Below the pieces are notes generated by a model that was not told the DNA's origin, did not search any database, and saw only the letters and a list, made by a program, of their open reading frames with translations. 64,000 nucleotides of DNA from Haliclona indistincta (lineage: Eukaryota; Porifera; Demospongiae; Haplosclerida; Chalinidae). Where the stretch lies: positions 15,360,902-15,424,901 of the forward strand of contig OZ024783.1 of the NCBI GenBank assembly GCA_964017065.1, read 5' to 3'. Shown piece by piece: positions 22,768-33,075 of this stretch (the stretch's first letter is position 1; the number at the start of each line of letters is the position of its first letter). Made by a program: the position numbers and the translations under genes.

Positions 22768-23292
22768 GGTAGTATCCTGGTAGCTTTTTTGCCGTAGCAC
22801 AGAAACAATAATCATTGATAAGACGTTTCGATCCGAGGATCTTCATCAGTTATAAAAACAAAATAAGACACTAAACTTATAAATAAATAACAATCTTCCA
22901 GGTGGTGTGGCATGAGGTGTGCATGTGACGAGTATGTTGTGATGTATGTGTGCACAGGAGAAATGTCATACAACAGATAAAAAACACAACAAAAAAAAAA
23001 TGAATAACAATATTAATTTAATGAACCACAATAAACAAACTACATTGAGGAGAGACGCCAAACAGTGTCAAGTTGGTAGCCTTGGTCTAAATTTAGAGTC
23101 TTATCAGTTCTCTTGATGTAGAGTGCTTCTTTAACTTTCCTCTTTGTCCAATTTGGCTCATTTGTCAATACCTCTAAGTTTAAGTTTAGTGTCTTATTTT
23201 GTTTTTATAACTGATGAAGATCCTCGGATCGAAACGTCTTATCAATGATTATTGTTTCTGTGCTACGGCAAAAAAGCTACCACGATACTACC
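22768..23292. mobile_element. Foldback element with 100 bp arms and hammerhead-like cores
   Basis: The left arm starts GGTAGTATCCTGGTAGC and the right arm is its near-perfect reverse complement ending in CTACC, separated by about 300 bp. The ends are flanked by TA/TATA, compatible with a short target duplication. Both arms contain CTGATGA...GAAACGTC, the conserved core of hammerhead ribozymes (plus strand in the right arm, minus in the left). No coding sequence. It lies just downstream of the Roc-COR gene. Confidence 0.75.
23207..23242 (+). ncRNA. Hammerhead ribozyme-like core, right arm
   Basis: Parts in order: stem I strand ATAA 23207-23210, CTGATGA 23211-23217, an extra A, stem II GATC-CTCG-GATC 23219-23230, GAAA 23231-23234, minimal stem III A-C/G-T (CGTC 23235-23238), and the closing stem I strand TTAT. 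All invariant bases fit, and GUC is a usable cleavage triplet. Stem III has no loop, so activity would need a dimer pairing through self-complementary ACGU, as in newt satellite and Penelope-like elements. The bulged A before stem II is unusual. A mirror copy lies on minus at 22818-22853. Confidence 0.5.
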
Positions 23293-23544
23293 TATAATTA
23301 TTATGGACGTAGCAATCAATCTCTACTCTAAACCAAATTTTAGCCCCATAAAATTTAGTATCAATTTTTTCCATATCATAAAAATTACCAGGCTGTCCAG
23401 AACTTGTAATTTTTAAGGTAAAAGTGTAAGCCTGTGGAAAAGCCGTTTGAATTTGGAAAAAATTAATTATGCCTTTAAAAACCAAAATTATTTTTATCTG
23501 CTATATTCAACTAATTTTGTAAATGTGTTCACTAGCTGATTTGA

Positions 23545-24131
23545 TCCTCTTCCTCTCTCCCTCGCTTTCTCCGTCCTCCTTTCTCTCTTCCTCCATCCCT
23601 CTCTCTCTTTCCCTCCCTCTTCTCTCTCTCCCTTCCTCCCGCCCCCTTCCTCCCTCCCTCTTTCCTTCTTCTCTCTCTCTCTCTCTCTCCCTCCCTCCAA
23701 CCCTCTCTCCCTCGATCCCTCCCACCCTCTCTCCCTCGATCCCTCCCACCCTCTCTCCCTTCCTCCCTCCCTCCCTCTCTCCCTCCCTCTCTCCCTCCCT
23801 CTCTCTCTCCCTCCCCCTCCCTCCCTCTTTCCCTCTCCTCCCTCCCTCCCTCTCTCCCTTCCTCTCTCCCTCTCTCCCTCCCTCTTTCCCTCTCTCCCTC
23901 CCTCTCTCTCTCCCTCTCTCCCTCTTCTCCCTCTCTCCCTCCCTCCCTCCCTCTTCTCCCTCTCTCCCTCCCTCTCTCCCTCCCTCTTCTCCCTCTCTCC
24001 CTCCCCCTCCCTCCCTCTTTCCCTCTCCTCCCTCCCTCCCTCCCTCTCTCCCTCCCTCTCTCCCTCTCTCTCCCTCCCTCTTTTCCTCCCTCTTTCCCTC
24101 CCTCTCTTCCTCCCTCTCTCCGCCCCTCTCT

Positions 24132-24209
<78 letters not shown>

Positions 24210-24290
24210 CCTCCCTCCCTCCCTCCCTCCCTCCCTCCCTCCCTCCCTCCCTCCCTCCCTCCCTCCCTCCCTCCCTCCCTCCCTCCCTCT
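23545..24290 (+). repeat. 745 bp polypyrimidine tract, (CCCT)n/(CTCCCT)n/(CT)n
   Basis: Almost pure C/T for about 745 bp, with a (CT)n block near 24134-24204 and a (CCCT)n block to 24288. The long open frames on both strands are only translation of the repeat. Such mirror-symmetric homopurine-homopyrimidine DNA can form triplexes. Confidence 0.95.
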
Positions 24291-24309
24291 AGCTGCAATC
24301 AGTATCAGA

Positions 24310-25201
24310 GTAGTATCATAACTCAGTGTCAGCTCAGTTGCTCTACTAAATCATCCTGATCATCATGACATCATCTCTCTGTAGCTATAGTTACTGTCCT
24401 CTCTTCTTCATTGTATACTGAATGGTGTTGTCACACTACCCACAGCACATCATGAACGACGTGCTATCTTTCTAGCTTGTTTCTTATCTGTTGTTTCACA
24501 TGTTATTTTCAGTACATTACAATGTGTCAGAGAAGTATGATTGGTACTATGAGGTTTAGAATAATGATTCTTGTTTGGGTACTGACACGTCATTAACGAG
24601 ATTCATACTACAAGAAATACTACTCGAAGGTGTGGCTGCATACCAAGAAGAATGACCGAAGAACAACTGTCCGAGTCGTCTTTTCAACTCCCCGTGACGC
24701 AGAGGGACTAACTACACATGTACTGCCTTGCAATTGTCTGGTTGGTCTGTGGAGTACTCTCCTAAATATCAACAGTTCATCTCGTTCTTCAACTCTTCTT
24801 GTGCTCACAGTTTATTGCACTAGTCTAGCGAGGCTAATATTGCACAGTCAAGAGATCATTAAGTAATGAACTCTTGGCACAGTCTATAGTAGGTTTTCAA
24901 TTCCAGACACTGCAGTATTATTTTCCATTCACGTGCACGTTATCGGTTTCTGCAATAACGACGAAGCTCTCTTCTCTGATGCAAAAGGATTCTTGAGAAT
25001 GAGTAGATTCTTAAATAACAGTATGAAAGTTCATCATAGCTATGTTATCTAGTCCTCCACAGTTGACTACTGTAAGACCTTCAACTGTGATGTTGTGAGA
25101 AGATTGAAAATAGAATTCAGCCTCCTAAATTCCCTCTGCATGGTGCAGTTGATAATGACAGTAGACTGCATCACATGCAGTCTCCTCAGCTGGCCTGCAT
25201 G
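24310..25201. repeat. Paralogous segment, shared with 58721-59390
   Basis: Starts GTAGTATCATAACTCAGTG and is collinear with the segment beginning at 58721, with small indels. It leads into the beta-helix receptor exon on the minus strand. No intact gene of its own seen. Confidence 0.7.
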
Positions 25202-25492
25202 CTATACGGCTGGCCATTGACCTTGTCCCTTTAAAATCAGGTTGTGTACATTACTGACATGTACATGATCCTCTCTGTCAAAGCTGTGTTCTCAGAAGAT
25301 GATGGTAGTGTCAGAGGTGAAGTAGTGCTCAGGCTGGGAGATGTAGTAGGAGAGGTTGTGGCATATCTGGTGCGGAGGACATGACTGCTCTGCAGCATCA
25401 TCAGCTGTGACATAGTAGACGTCAGTGGTTGTGAAAGCAGTGGAAGAGACAGCCAACAACAGCAGCAACACTGATAGTAGTGCAGTCATCAT
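25202..25492 (-). pseudogene. First exon of a beta-helix receptor family gene, in-frame stop
   Basis: The ATG at 25492 starts a clear signal peptide (MMTALLSVLLLLLAVSSTAF) followed by TTDVYYVTADDAAEQSCPPH and LSYYISQPEHYFTSDTTIIF. An in-frame TGA at 25289-25291 ends the open frame. The same frame continues past it with family-like residues (EHSFDREDHVHV, then NLILKGQGQW) to a TAG at 25202. The pattern of a Cys-Pro motif, 'YF' and NLxLxGxG is that of extracellular right-handed beta-helix (polymorphic-membrane-protein-like) receptors I associate with sponges. A more degraded copy is at about 59390-59560. Confidence 0.6.
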
Positions 25493-27555
25493 CTGATCAA
25501 TCTTCCTTTGCAGTCAGATTATGGAATTCAATTCGAGTCATGCACACATTTTTAATCTGCATGCATGTGTCACAGTTAATAATTCTCTTTGTTGTAATGA
25601 TGTTTACCTATTCCCACAGCACACCTCCACCTCAGTGTTTAGCACAAATGAATTTTTACCAATAATAAATCAACATCTGTTGCTCGATCATTTGTAAGCT
25701 ACTACTTGCAATGCCTGCTATGTAGTCATGTGTACCACACTTATCAACAATACTGCATCACATGTGATTTGTACTGACTACATGATTGTATTATGCTGTT
25801 CATCATATCATACATTGCATTCTCAGCATTTATTGATACATGACAAAATTTGTCACAAGAATGTTTTGAGTCTTGCATGGGTACTTTGAAATTTGTCACA
25901 TGACACAATACGGAGATCATGTCTCTACTTAGAATGGAATCTACAATTGAACCAACTCTTCGTTTGCTCAAAAGTGCATTGGCTGTGGCAATGGAGGTAA
26001 CAGTGTTTGATGATCGACCCAAACAGTTGTCAGTAAGTTAACTGCCTCGTATTGTTTATTCATTTTAAACACAAATTCATCATTTGAATTCAGCAAAGTA
26101 AGTGGAGGCTTGCTTATTCAAGATCTTACTACTTCATTTTAACTGTTTCTTAGTGACAGAAAAAATAGTTGGTGTCAAAATACAAGGTGTAAATTATTAC
26201 AGTATTCTTTGATAACTGCATGCTCTACTCTCAGAGAACAAAATTAGTCCAGATTATTCTAAGATTGATTGTGATACAACAGATACTAATTATACCATGT
26301 ACAAGTGAGGGACTCAATTGTTTCACATGTTTTCAGTCTTTTTGTGAGATATTAGCATGACAGGAGCCCGGAGATGATTTCGCTGTTCTTTGACTGCTTA
26401 GACATTGGTATATAGAGACTGTAGTATGTAGTGAGGTGTGTTGGGTTACTGCATGGAGCCTAAGGCTATGTGATTGTATAAGACCACACTTTTGTGCACT
26501 TCTCTTTCACACGTTTTCATTCAGTTCAATGCTATATAGTTATTAAAATTAATATTTTTGTGTAGCTACTGGCTTCCTCTTGATATCGCAGCAAAGTGTC
26601 TACCAAACACTAGTCTCAAATTGTCCACTTCTATATAGCTTGACTTTTGCAAGTCAGTTGACTTTTCATGCATCTGACTCTATCGAAAACTATGGTATGG
26701 TCTATTATCATCAAACAGTTTAAAAGGTGATGTGAGAAGATCAGGTTCAATCATTAATATGCCGGATAGTAATTATAATTCTTATTACAGCATATGATAA
26801 TAGTGTAAAGGGGTAAAAGCCAACAGGCAGCTGTGATAGTAAAGGAAAAATATCAATTGAAAAATGAGACTTGCACGGCGAGAAAATCAGTTCAGGTTCA
26901 ATCATTTGAAGCAATGATGTCTTCTTCAATGGCCTAAAATCCCTTTCTTCACCTTCATGCAGGTGAAAAATCACTTGCCAGCATAATACAATTTCGTACT
27001 GTTGGTAAAGGGTTGGAATTCCTTACTGCTCTTTGTTCACAGATCATTCAGTAATTTTGTTATTTTTGTACACTGATGTAACAAAAATAATCAAACAGAC
27101 AATGAATACAGCAAAGTCGACACTGCAGAGAATTATAAAGTCAGCTCATGGAGTGACAGCTCACGGAGTGATGGTTCCTGTTTTTCCATAGTTAAGAAAT
27201 CATGAAATTTTTTCTTTGGGTTGCATTGGAAATGCCTGAAATGCAGGCTTCCTTTAGTATAGTTCTCTTAGCTTATGTGCAGTTTGTGTCAGCATAATTT
27301 TAGTGACATGCCTTATCAGGTGGAAGAGGCAACTTGCTTTTTCTAAGTTTCTTTTGTCAACCGTTTGTAAGTACCAACTTGTCTGTTATTGCTTATTAAC
27401 CTAAGCTGAAACAATTAATCATTTTGTCATGAACCACATCACTACTATCGATATACGTAGTAATAGTTATGGACTATCTCGTGTGATTATATATAAGAGT
27501 ATTGTGGTTGTGTTATGATGTCAAACACCTGATAACAAATTCAACAGTGACTATA
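25493..27555. other. Intergenic, no recognisable gene
   Basis: AT-rich with stop codons in all frames. Open frames of 92 codons (25744-26022, minus) and 75 codons (26747-26974, minus) match nothing I know. From about 27000 to 27540 it shares a family of sequence (CACAGATCATT, AGTCAGCTCATGGAGTGA) with 35840-37080, 53320-54560, 59580-60100 and 61060-61560, so it belongs to the duplicated receptor neighbourhood. Confidence 0.5.
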
Positions 27556-27750
27556 TAAAAGAAATTAAAAAGATTTCTATCAAAATCAAAAGGATGTAGG
27601 GTTGTGAAATCTACCACTGGTCCATAATGCAATCGAACAAGGAACAAGCATTGAGTGGTTACGCGATTGACTTGCTAACAGACCATAGATCCCTACATCA
27701 GTGGCTGCTGTGGTTGGCTATAGCTAGGTCAGCCTAGTTGCTGTTGACAC

Positions 27751-27961
27751 TGTCATAGAGTCAAAGTATTATTTCAACCAGCACAGAACTCATGATACAA
27801 AACAAGATCAAGGTTTAAATAGTAACACAAAATACAAATAGAGACAGGGTGACAGACAGGGTGACCAGCATGAATACAATACCATGTTTACAATTACATA
27901 TCAAAAATAGTTGCATGTGCTTGTAGAGTTCATGACATTGTCAAGGGTTCACGATATTACA
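27751..27961 (-). repeat. 3' LTR of the Ty3/gypsy element
   Basis: 211 bp, TG...CA ends on the element's strand. The pol stop codon abuts its first base. Confidence 0.93.
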
Positions 27962-30563
27962 CTCCTCCCCTTCTCCATGAGGGTGAATATCGATCTGGAG
28001 GATTGCGTGTTCTAGTTGAGCGACGAAGTTGTCTTGGCGGAGTTTGGTCACTAGGCTCTGGTTGCACAGTGGATTCAGTTGGTACCACGAGAGTGTCCCA
28101 AGCTCCATCAACTTCCTTTGGTTCCTCAACTGTAGTATCAATACGAATTTGATCCACATGTATACGAACAGTTCGACCGGAGTGCAATTGCACCACATAA
28201 GAGAGTGGACCAGTTCTCTGAGTGATCTGTCCCGGCAGCCAACGAGGTGATTTTGACAGGTGATTCTTTACGAAAACTTTGTCTCCTGTTTCAAACTCTT
28301 GAGACTTGGTGCCTCTATCATGATACTTCTTCTGACGTTCTTGAGACAGCTGCACTCTAATACTCACATCAGGAATCAACAGGTCCAATTTCGATCTCAG
28401 TTTCCTGCCCATCAACAACTCAGCAGGTGGTCGTCCAGTGGTGGTATGAGGCGTTATGTGCTGATATAACAAGAAGTCAGAAAGCCGCTGCTGTAGTGTT
28501 CCACTAGTATTCTTTTTGAGTGCCAGCTTAAAGGACTGAACTGCCCTCTCCGCTAGTCCATTTGAAGATGGATGATAGGGTTCAGTTTGACGGTGACGAA
28601 TACCATTTTTTTTCATGAAAACTTTGAATTCGTCACTGGAGAAGGCTGGACCGTTGTCACTGATGATCAGTTCTGGTAACCCGTGAACAGCAAATAGCTT
28701 GCGTAATTGTTCAATAGTTGTCAGTGAAGTGGCAGAATTGGTAATGACCACTTCCAACCATTTTGAATAGGCATCCACAATAACAAGGAACATCTTGCCA
28801 AGAAAAGGTCCTGCATAATCCACGTGCAATCTGGACCAAGGGCGCTCTGGCCACTCCCAGGGGTGTAGTGGTGCCTTGGCTGGATACTTTTGATTCTGCT
28901 GACATTCTGCACACCTCCTGACTTTCTCTTCCAGGTCACTGTCCATACCGGGCCACCACACATAGGAACGCGCTAGACTCTTCAAACGAGACACTCCAGG
29001 ATGAGTCTCATGCAACTCTTCCATAATCAAAGCTCGTCCTTGAGGTGGAATCACCACGCGACTTCCCCACAGCAAACAACCATCCTGCACACTCAACTCA
29101 GATCTTCTAGAATGAAACGGGCGAAAACTCGTGTCAACAGATTGAGGCCATCCTTGCTGTATAAAATCTCGAACACGTGACAGTAGAGGATCCCGGGAAG
29201 TCCAGGTTCTAATCTGACTAACTGAAACAGGAGTAGCAGAAAGTCGATCCAGGACAAGCACAGTATCACCAGGAAGCGGAACTTGGCTGGGAGTGTCAGG
29301 TAGAGGTAGTCGGCTCAACCCATCCGCGTTACAGTGAGTCTTTCCTGACTTGAACGAGATGGTGTATTGGTAGGCACTCAATGTAAGAGCCCATCGAAGG
29401 ATGCGGGCTGAAGCCATCTGTGGAATTGACCTAGTGTGAGAAAATAGACTGAGTAAGGGCTTGTGATCTGAAATAATGGTAAATTCTCGACCCAACAAAT
29501 ACTGACGAAACTTGGTCACTCCAAAAACTATTGCCAAGCCCTCCTTTTCTATTTGGGCATACCTCTTCTCTGCTGGGGCCAAGGTTCGAGAAGCATAAGC
29601 GATCGGTTTTTCAGATCCATCTTCCATTCTATGTGAGAGCACAGCTCCGAGTCCATATGACGATGCATCACATGAAAAAAGAAGTGGTTTATCACCGCAA
29701 TAGTAGACCAGTAGTGTGTCGGATGATAGCTGAGCTTTAGCAGACTCAAACGCTTTTTGTTGTTCAGTACCCCAAAACCAAGATGACGACTTCTGCAACA
29801 ACAAATACAAAGGAGCCAGAGTGGAGGAAAGGTTAGGAAGAAAACGAGAATAGTAATTCATAAGTCCCAAGAAGGAGCGTAACTGTGCTACATTTGTGGG
29901 TATGGGAGCTCTATTAACTGCTCTAACCTTATCCTCTGTAGGTTGAACTCCATGTTGTGTGACTCTATGTCCCAGAAACTCCACCTCAGACTTCATAAAG
30001 ACACACTTGCTCTGCTTTAACCGAACCCCAGCAGTCTCGAGACGTTGAAGGACCTCGTCCAGAGTCTTGATGTGTTCTTCCTCTGTAGCACCTGTGATCG
30101 ATATATCATCAATGTAGACACACACATGCTCCATTCCTTGAAGTAAGGTTTCCATTGTACGTTGAAAAATGGCAGGAGCTGCTGACACACCGAAAGGAAG
30201 TCTATTGTACTGGAACAACCCCAGTGGAGTATTAATAGTGACGAGCTTCCGAGACTCCTCTGACAGAACTATTTGCTGGTATGCGTGGGACAGATCCAAC
30301 TTTGAAAATGCTTGACCACCGGCCAACTTGTTGAAGAGATCTTCAGATCGAGGCAAAGGGTAGATATCTCTATTAGCGACTTGATTAACAGTGATCTTAA
30401 AATCTCCACAAATACGAATGCTGCCGTCACGTTTGACCACTGGAACAATTGGTGACGCCCAATCTGAGTGCTTCACTGGCTGTATAACTCCGTCACTCTG
30501 CAATCGTTCCAATTCTTGAGCCACCTTTTTTTTAAAGCATAAGGAACTTGACGAGCACGACAA
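27957..30563 (-). CDS. pol: Ty3/gypsy pol: reverse transcriptase, RNase H, integrase
   Basis: One 868-codon open frame in element order. Reverse transcriptase includes SDWASPIVPVVKRDGSIRIC, FSKLDLSHAYQQI and the catalytic YIDD box. RNase H starts at LLFSCDASSYGLGAVL. Integrase has the HHCC zinc site (His in HETHPGVS, Cys pair in RRCAECQ) and the DDE core (HVDYAGPF, ISDNGPAF, then SSNGLAE). The stop is fused to the LTR start. The N-terminal start is not a real initiator: the frame is entered from upstream pol sequence 30473-30949 in another frame, broken at an A8 run near 30533 (T8 on plus at 30526-30533). Confidence 0.93.
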   Translation of the reverse strand: MSCSSSSLCFKKKVAQELERLQSDGVIQPVKHSDWASPIVPVVKRDGSIRICGDFKITVNQVANRDIYPLPRSEDLFNKLAGGQAFSKLDLSHAYQQIVLSEESRKLVTINTPLGLFQYNRLPFGVSAAPAIFQRTMETLLQGMEHVCVYIDDISITGATEEEHIKTLDEVLQRLETAGVRLKQSKCVFMKSEVEFLGHRVTQHGVQPTEDKVRAVNRAPIPTNVAQLRSFLGLMNYYSRFLPNLSSTLAPLYLLLQKSSSWFWGTEQQKAFESAKAQLSSDTLLVYYCGDKPLLFSCDASSYGLGAVLSHRMEDGSEKPIAYASRTLAPAEKRYAQIEKEGLAIVFGVTKFRQYLLGREFTIISDHKPLLSLFSHTRSIPQMASARILRWALTLSAYQYTISFKSGKTHCNADGLSRLPLPDTPSQVPLPGDTVLVLDRLSATPVSVSQIRTWTSRDPLLSRVRDFIQQGWPQSVDTSFRPFHSRRSELSVQDGCLLWGSRVVIPPQGRALIMEELHETHPGVSRLKSLARSYVWWPGMDSDLEEKVRRCAECQQNQKYPAKAPLHPWEWPERPWSRLHVDYAGPFLGKMFLVIVDAYSKWLEVVITNSATSLTTIEQLRKLFAVHGLPELIISDNGPAFSSDEFKVFMKKNGIRHRQTEPYHPSSNGLAERAVQSFKLALKKNTSGTLQQRLSDFLLYQHITPHTTTGRPPAELLMGRKLRSKLDLLIPDVSIRVQLSQERQKKYHDRGTKSQEFETGDKVFVKNHLSKSPRWLPGQITQRTGPLSYVVQLHSGRTVRIHVDQIRIDTTVEEPKEVDGAWDTLVVPTESTVQPEPSDQTPPRQLRRSTRTRNPPDRYSPSWRRGGV

Positions 30564-30850
30564 AATACTGGCTGAGCGTCTGGCTTGATATTAATCACAG
30601 CTGACTGTCCTACGATCGTTCCCAGCTCTTCTTTAAACACCGCTGCATGACGCTCCAGCACCTTCTGTAACTTTGGATTTGAAGTATCCAGGTTAGACCC
30701 CATGGTAACAGCATGCACTCTTTGGAAAAGAAGCTGATTCCAATCCAACTTGAGATACTTCAACCAGTCTCTACCCAGAAGAGTAGGTCCTTGTCCATAT
30801 GCACCACCAACAAACTCAGCTGCAGCAATTGTTGCCTGTAGGACACAGAA
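30473..30850 (-). pseudogene. Linker between protease and reverse transcriptase, separate frame
   Basis: The frame contains PTLLGRDWLKYLKLDWN, typical of the protease-RT boundary in gypsy elements, and KPDAQPVFCRARQVPYALKK at the RT start. It is offset from gag-protease at about 30800 and from the main pol frame at the A8 run near 30533. Both offsets look like small indels; no frameshift is expected at this position in the family. Confidence 0.7.
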
Positions 30851-31896
30851 ACAGTTATCTCTCCCACTACCTTCATCTTCTCTCCAGTATACGTGCGTAA
30901 ACACGCCTTGGACACTTGCAACCCGCTGGGACGAACAGCAGCAGGCCATGTGGCGTAGTACACCTTCTCATTAATAATCGACACTGAAGCCCCGGTGTCC
31001 ACCTCCATCTCTAGAGTCCGCCCATCCGCCAAAACAGTCACTCGCAGAGGCTCCAAAGATGGTTTTTTCTTTGTCGGCAGGTTAACGTTGAATATCGCGT
31101 AGGCTTCCTCCCCGTCAACTTCTTCATCTTTGTCGTCCAAACAATTAGCCTGGTGAGGAGCCTTCGGCGTCTGTTCTTGTCGTCTGGCATGTCCACGACA
31201 TACCCGAGCTAAATGTCCACGCTTGCCACACTTGAAACAGTCTACGTCTTTGAATCGGCACGAAGCTTCACGATGCTTTCCCCCACAGCGATAACAAGAC
31301 GTACTACGACCATGATGCTTTTCAGACGGACCAGTCTTGATTTTATGAACAGGAGATTCACTGGGCTGATGTAATACGTCCCCGAGGTCCTTGGAGGCTA
31401 ATTCCATCGATTGCACGATCTTGAAAGCATCTTTGAAAGTGAGTGTTGGTTCCGCCAGGAGACGACGCTGTACACGGGGGTCGTGCACTCCACACACCAC
31501 TCTGTCGCGAATCATAACATCCAGGGTCGTACCAAATTCACAATGTTCGGACAACCGCCTCAGCTCGGCCACAAACGCCGCCACGCTCTCTCCAGGTTGC
31601 TGCACACGAGTGTAGAACTTATGTCGCTGAACCGTCACCGAAGGCTTTGGGTTATAATAGATATCAACCAGTTCAACTAGCTGTTTGAAGGAGTAGTCTG
31701 CCGGTTTGTTGGGAGTTACCAGACTGCGGATGAGCGTGTAAGTACCAGCTCCACACACACTCAGCAACATAGCACGCTGTCTATTGGCATCCAGCACATC
31801 ATTAGCAATGAAGAACTGTTGTAGACGCTCTGTATAGGAGGACCAGTCTCCATCCGCTGGGTTGAACTCTCCGATTGCACCCGCTATCACCGACAT
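30760..31896 (-). CDS. gag: Ty3/gypsy gag with nucleocapsid zinc knuckles and aspartic protease
   Basis: 378 codons from ATG 31896. A retrotransposon gag region (FNPADGDWSSYTERLQQFFI, YNPKPSVTVQRHKFYTRVQQ) is followed by two CCHC-type knuckles (CYRCGGKHREASC, CFKCGKRGHLARVC) and an aspartic protease with DTGAS in EMEVDTGASVSIINE. Gag packages the element RNA; the protease cleaves the polyprotein. The last about 10 residues come from a shifted frame after the break near 30800. Confidence 0.92.
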   Translation of the reverse strand: MSVIAGAIGEFNPADGDWSSYTERLQQFFIANDVLDANRQRAMLLSVCGAGTYTLIRSLVTPNKPADYSFKQLVELVDIYYNPKPSVTVQRHKFYTRVQQPGESVAAFVAELRRLSEHCEFGTTLDVMIRDRVVCGVHDPRVQRRLLAEPTLTFKDAFKIVQSMELASKDLGDVLHQPSESPVHKIKTGPSEKHHGRSTSCYRCGGKHREASCRFKDVDCFKCGKRGHLARVCRGHARRQEQTPKAPHQANCLDDKDEEVDGEEAYAIFNVNLPTKKKPSLEPLRVTVLADGRTLEMEVDTGASVSIINEKVYYATWPAAVRPSGLQVSKACLRTYTGEKMKVVGEITVSVSYRQQLLQLSLLVVHMDKDLLFWVETG

Positions 31897-31922
31897 TGGT
31901 TTATCCTCGTCGCCAAAACAAG

Positions 31923-32133
31923 TGTCATAGAGTCAAAGTATTATTTCAACCAGCACAGAACTCATGATACAAAACAAGATCAAGGTTTAAATAGTAACAC
32001 AAAATACAAGTAGAGACAGGGTGACAGACAGGGTGACCAGCATGAATACAATACCATGTTTACAATTACATATCAAAAATAGTTGCATGTGCTTGTAGAG
32101 TTCATGACATTGTCAAGGGTTCACGATATTACA
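31923..32133 (-). repeat. 5' LTR of the Ty3/gypsy element
   Basis: 211 bp, one substitution from the 3' LTR. A further copy, inside the duplicated segment, is at 49385-49595. Confidence 0.93.
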
Positions 32134-32320
32134 GACACCTGACGTGCATTCCGCTTGTGACATCTTATATACAGCCACTGATGTAGGGATCTATGGTCTG
32201 TTAGCAAGTCAATCGTGTAACCATTCCATGCTTGTTCCTTGTTCGATTGCATTATGGACCAGTGGTAGATTTCACAACCCTACATCCTTTTGATTTCGAT
32301 AGAAATCTTTTTAATTTCTT

Positions 32321-32915
32321 GTTTGTGTGCTTTTTGCTTTTTCAGTGAAGTGCAGTTCAATATCATGCACGTACTGAGCCGTCTTTGTTTCCACCAATGG
32401 TTTAGTTTTCCTGTTGTTGATGGCTTTTCTTTATTATTAAGAATTTCAAACTTGTATACATGTATATGTAGCTAAAAATAATTGTTATGCTGTACATATC
32501 AGCTCGCCTACGCTTGTATGACGAGCCCCGCCCACACTTGTTTGTATACCTGTTGGGCGGTTGTAAATATCTGGCAAGCGCAGAATGGTGATCCTATACG
32601 AGCTTACCGTTCTTCAAGGACTCCAGACAATATGTGTTCTCCGTGATCCATACGGCGTGGCGATACTCAAGTTAGTGCTTGGTCACGTGCGCAATAGCTA
32701 ACCACTTCTTGGTCACGTGCGTATACTAGTATTGCGCAATCACAATAATGGCGTCTAACACATAGCTGACAAGGGATCACGATCGAGATCTCGCGGAATT
32801 TATATCGCCGTTTCGCTAAAAACAAAGTTCAAAAGGCACCTGCCAGGAGAATTTCACGACTGTTCGTGGGTGTTTTGGTCCCAGCATTGCTCGCGTAAAG
32901 GCGCTAGGCGCGCTG
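32321..32915. other. Intergenic between foldback element and microsatellite
   Basis: No gene recognised. It contains repeated TTGGTCACGTGCG motifs near 32680 and 32714 (E-box CACGTG) and a GCGC-rich stretch before the microsatellite. Copy 2 lies at 49783-50377. Confidence 0.4.
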
Positions 32916-33029
32916 AAGGAAGGAAGGAAGGAAGGAAGGAAGGAAGGAAGGAAGGAAGGAAGGAAGGAAGGAAGGAAGGAAGGAAGGAAGGAAGGAAGGA
33001 AGGAAGGAAGGAAGGAAGGAAGGAAGGAA

Positions 33030-33075
<46 letters not shown>

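Larger units (their letters stand above)
27751..32133 (-). mobile_element. Ty3/gypsy LTR retrotransposon, nearly complete
   Basis: LTRs of 211 bp at 27751-27961 and 31923-32133 read TGTAATATCG...CTATGACA on the minus strand and differ at one visible position (27837 vs 32009). Target duplication GACAC at 27746-27750 and 32134-32138. The pol frame ends in a polypurine run (GAGAAGGGGAGGAG) next to the 3' LTR. After the 5' LTR a 26 nt leader, including TTTTGGCGACGAGGATAAA as likely primer-binding site, precedes the gag ATG at 31896. Gag, protease, reverse transcriptase, RNase H and integrase are present but split by two frame breaks (near 30800 and 30535). Confidence 0.95.
27559..32320. mobile_element. 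Foldback element with 149 bp arms, interrupted by an LTR retrotransposon
   Basis: The left arm 27559-27707 (AAGAAATTAAAAAGATTTC...) and right arm 32172-32320 are near-perfect inverted repeats. Without the LTR element and one copy of its GACAC duplication the original was about 374 bp with a 76 bp loop and no coding capacity. The LTR retrotransposon landed in the loop. The right half alone is also present in the duplicated segment (49634-49782). Confidence 0.8.

Noticed and set aside
23507..24359. Two open frames of more than 260 codons on opposite strands
   Set aside because: They are translations of the C/T repeat tract (Ser/Pro/Leu on one strand, Gly/Arg/Glu on the other), not genes.
28029..29740. 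Several 60-90 codon plus-strand frames over the gypsy element
   Set aside because: They are antisense shadows of the pol frame.
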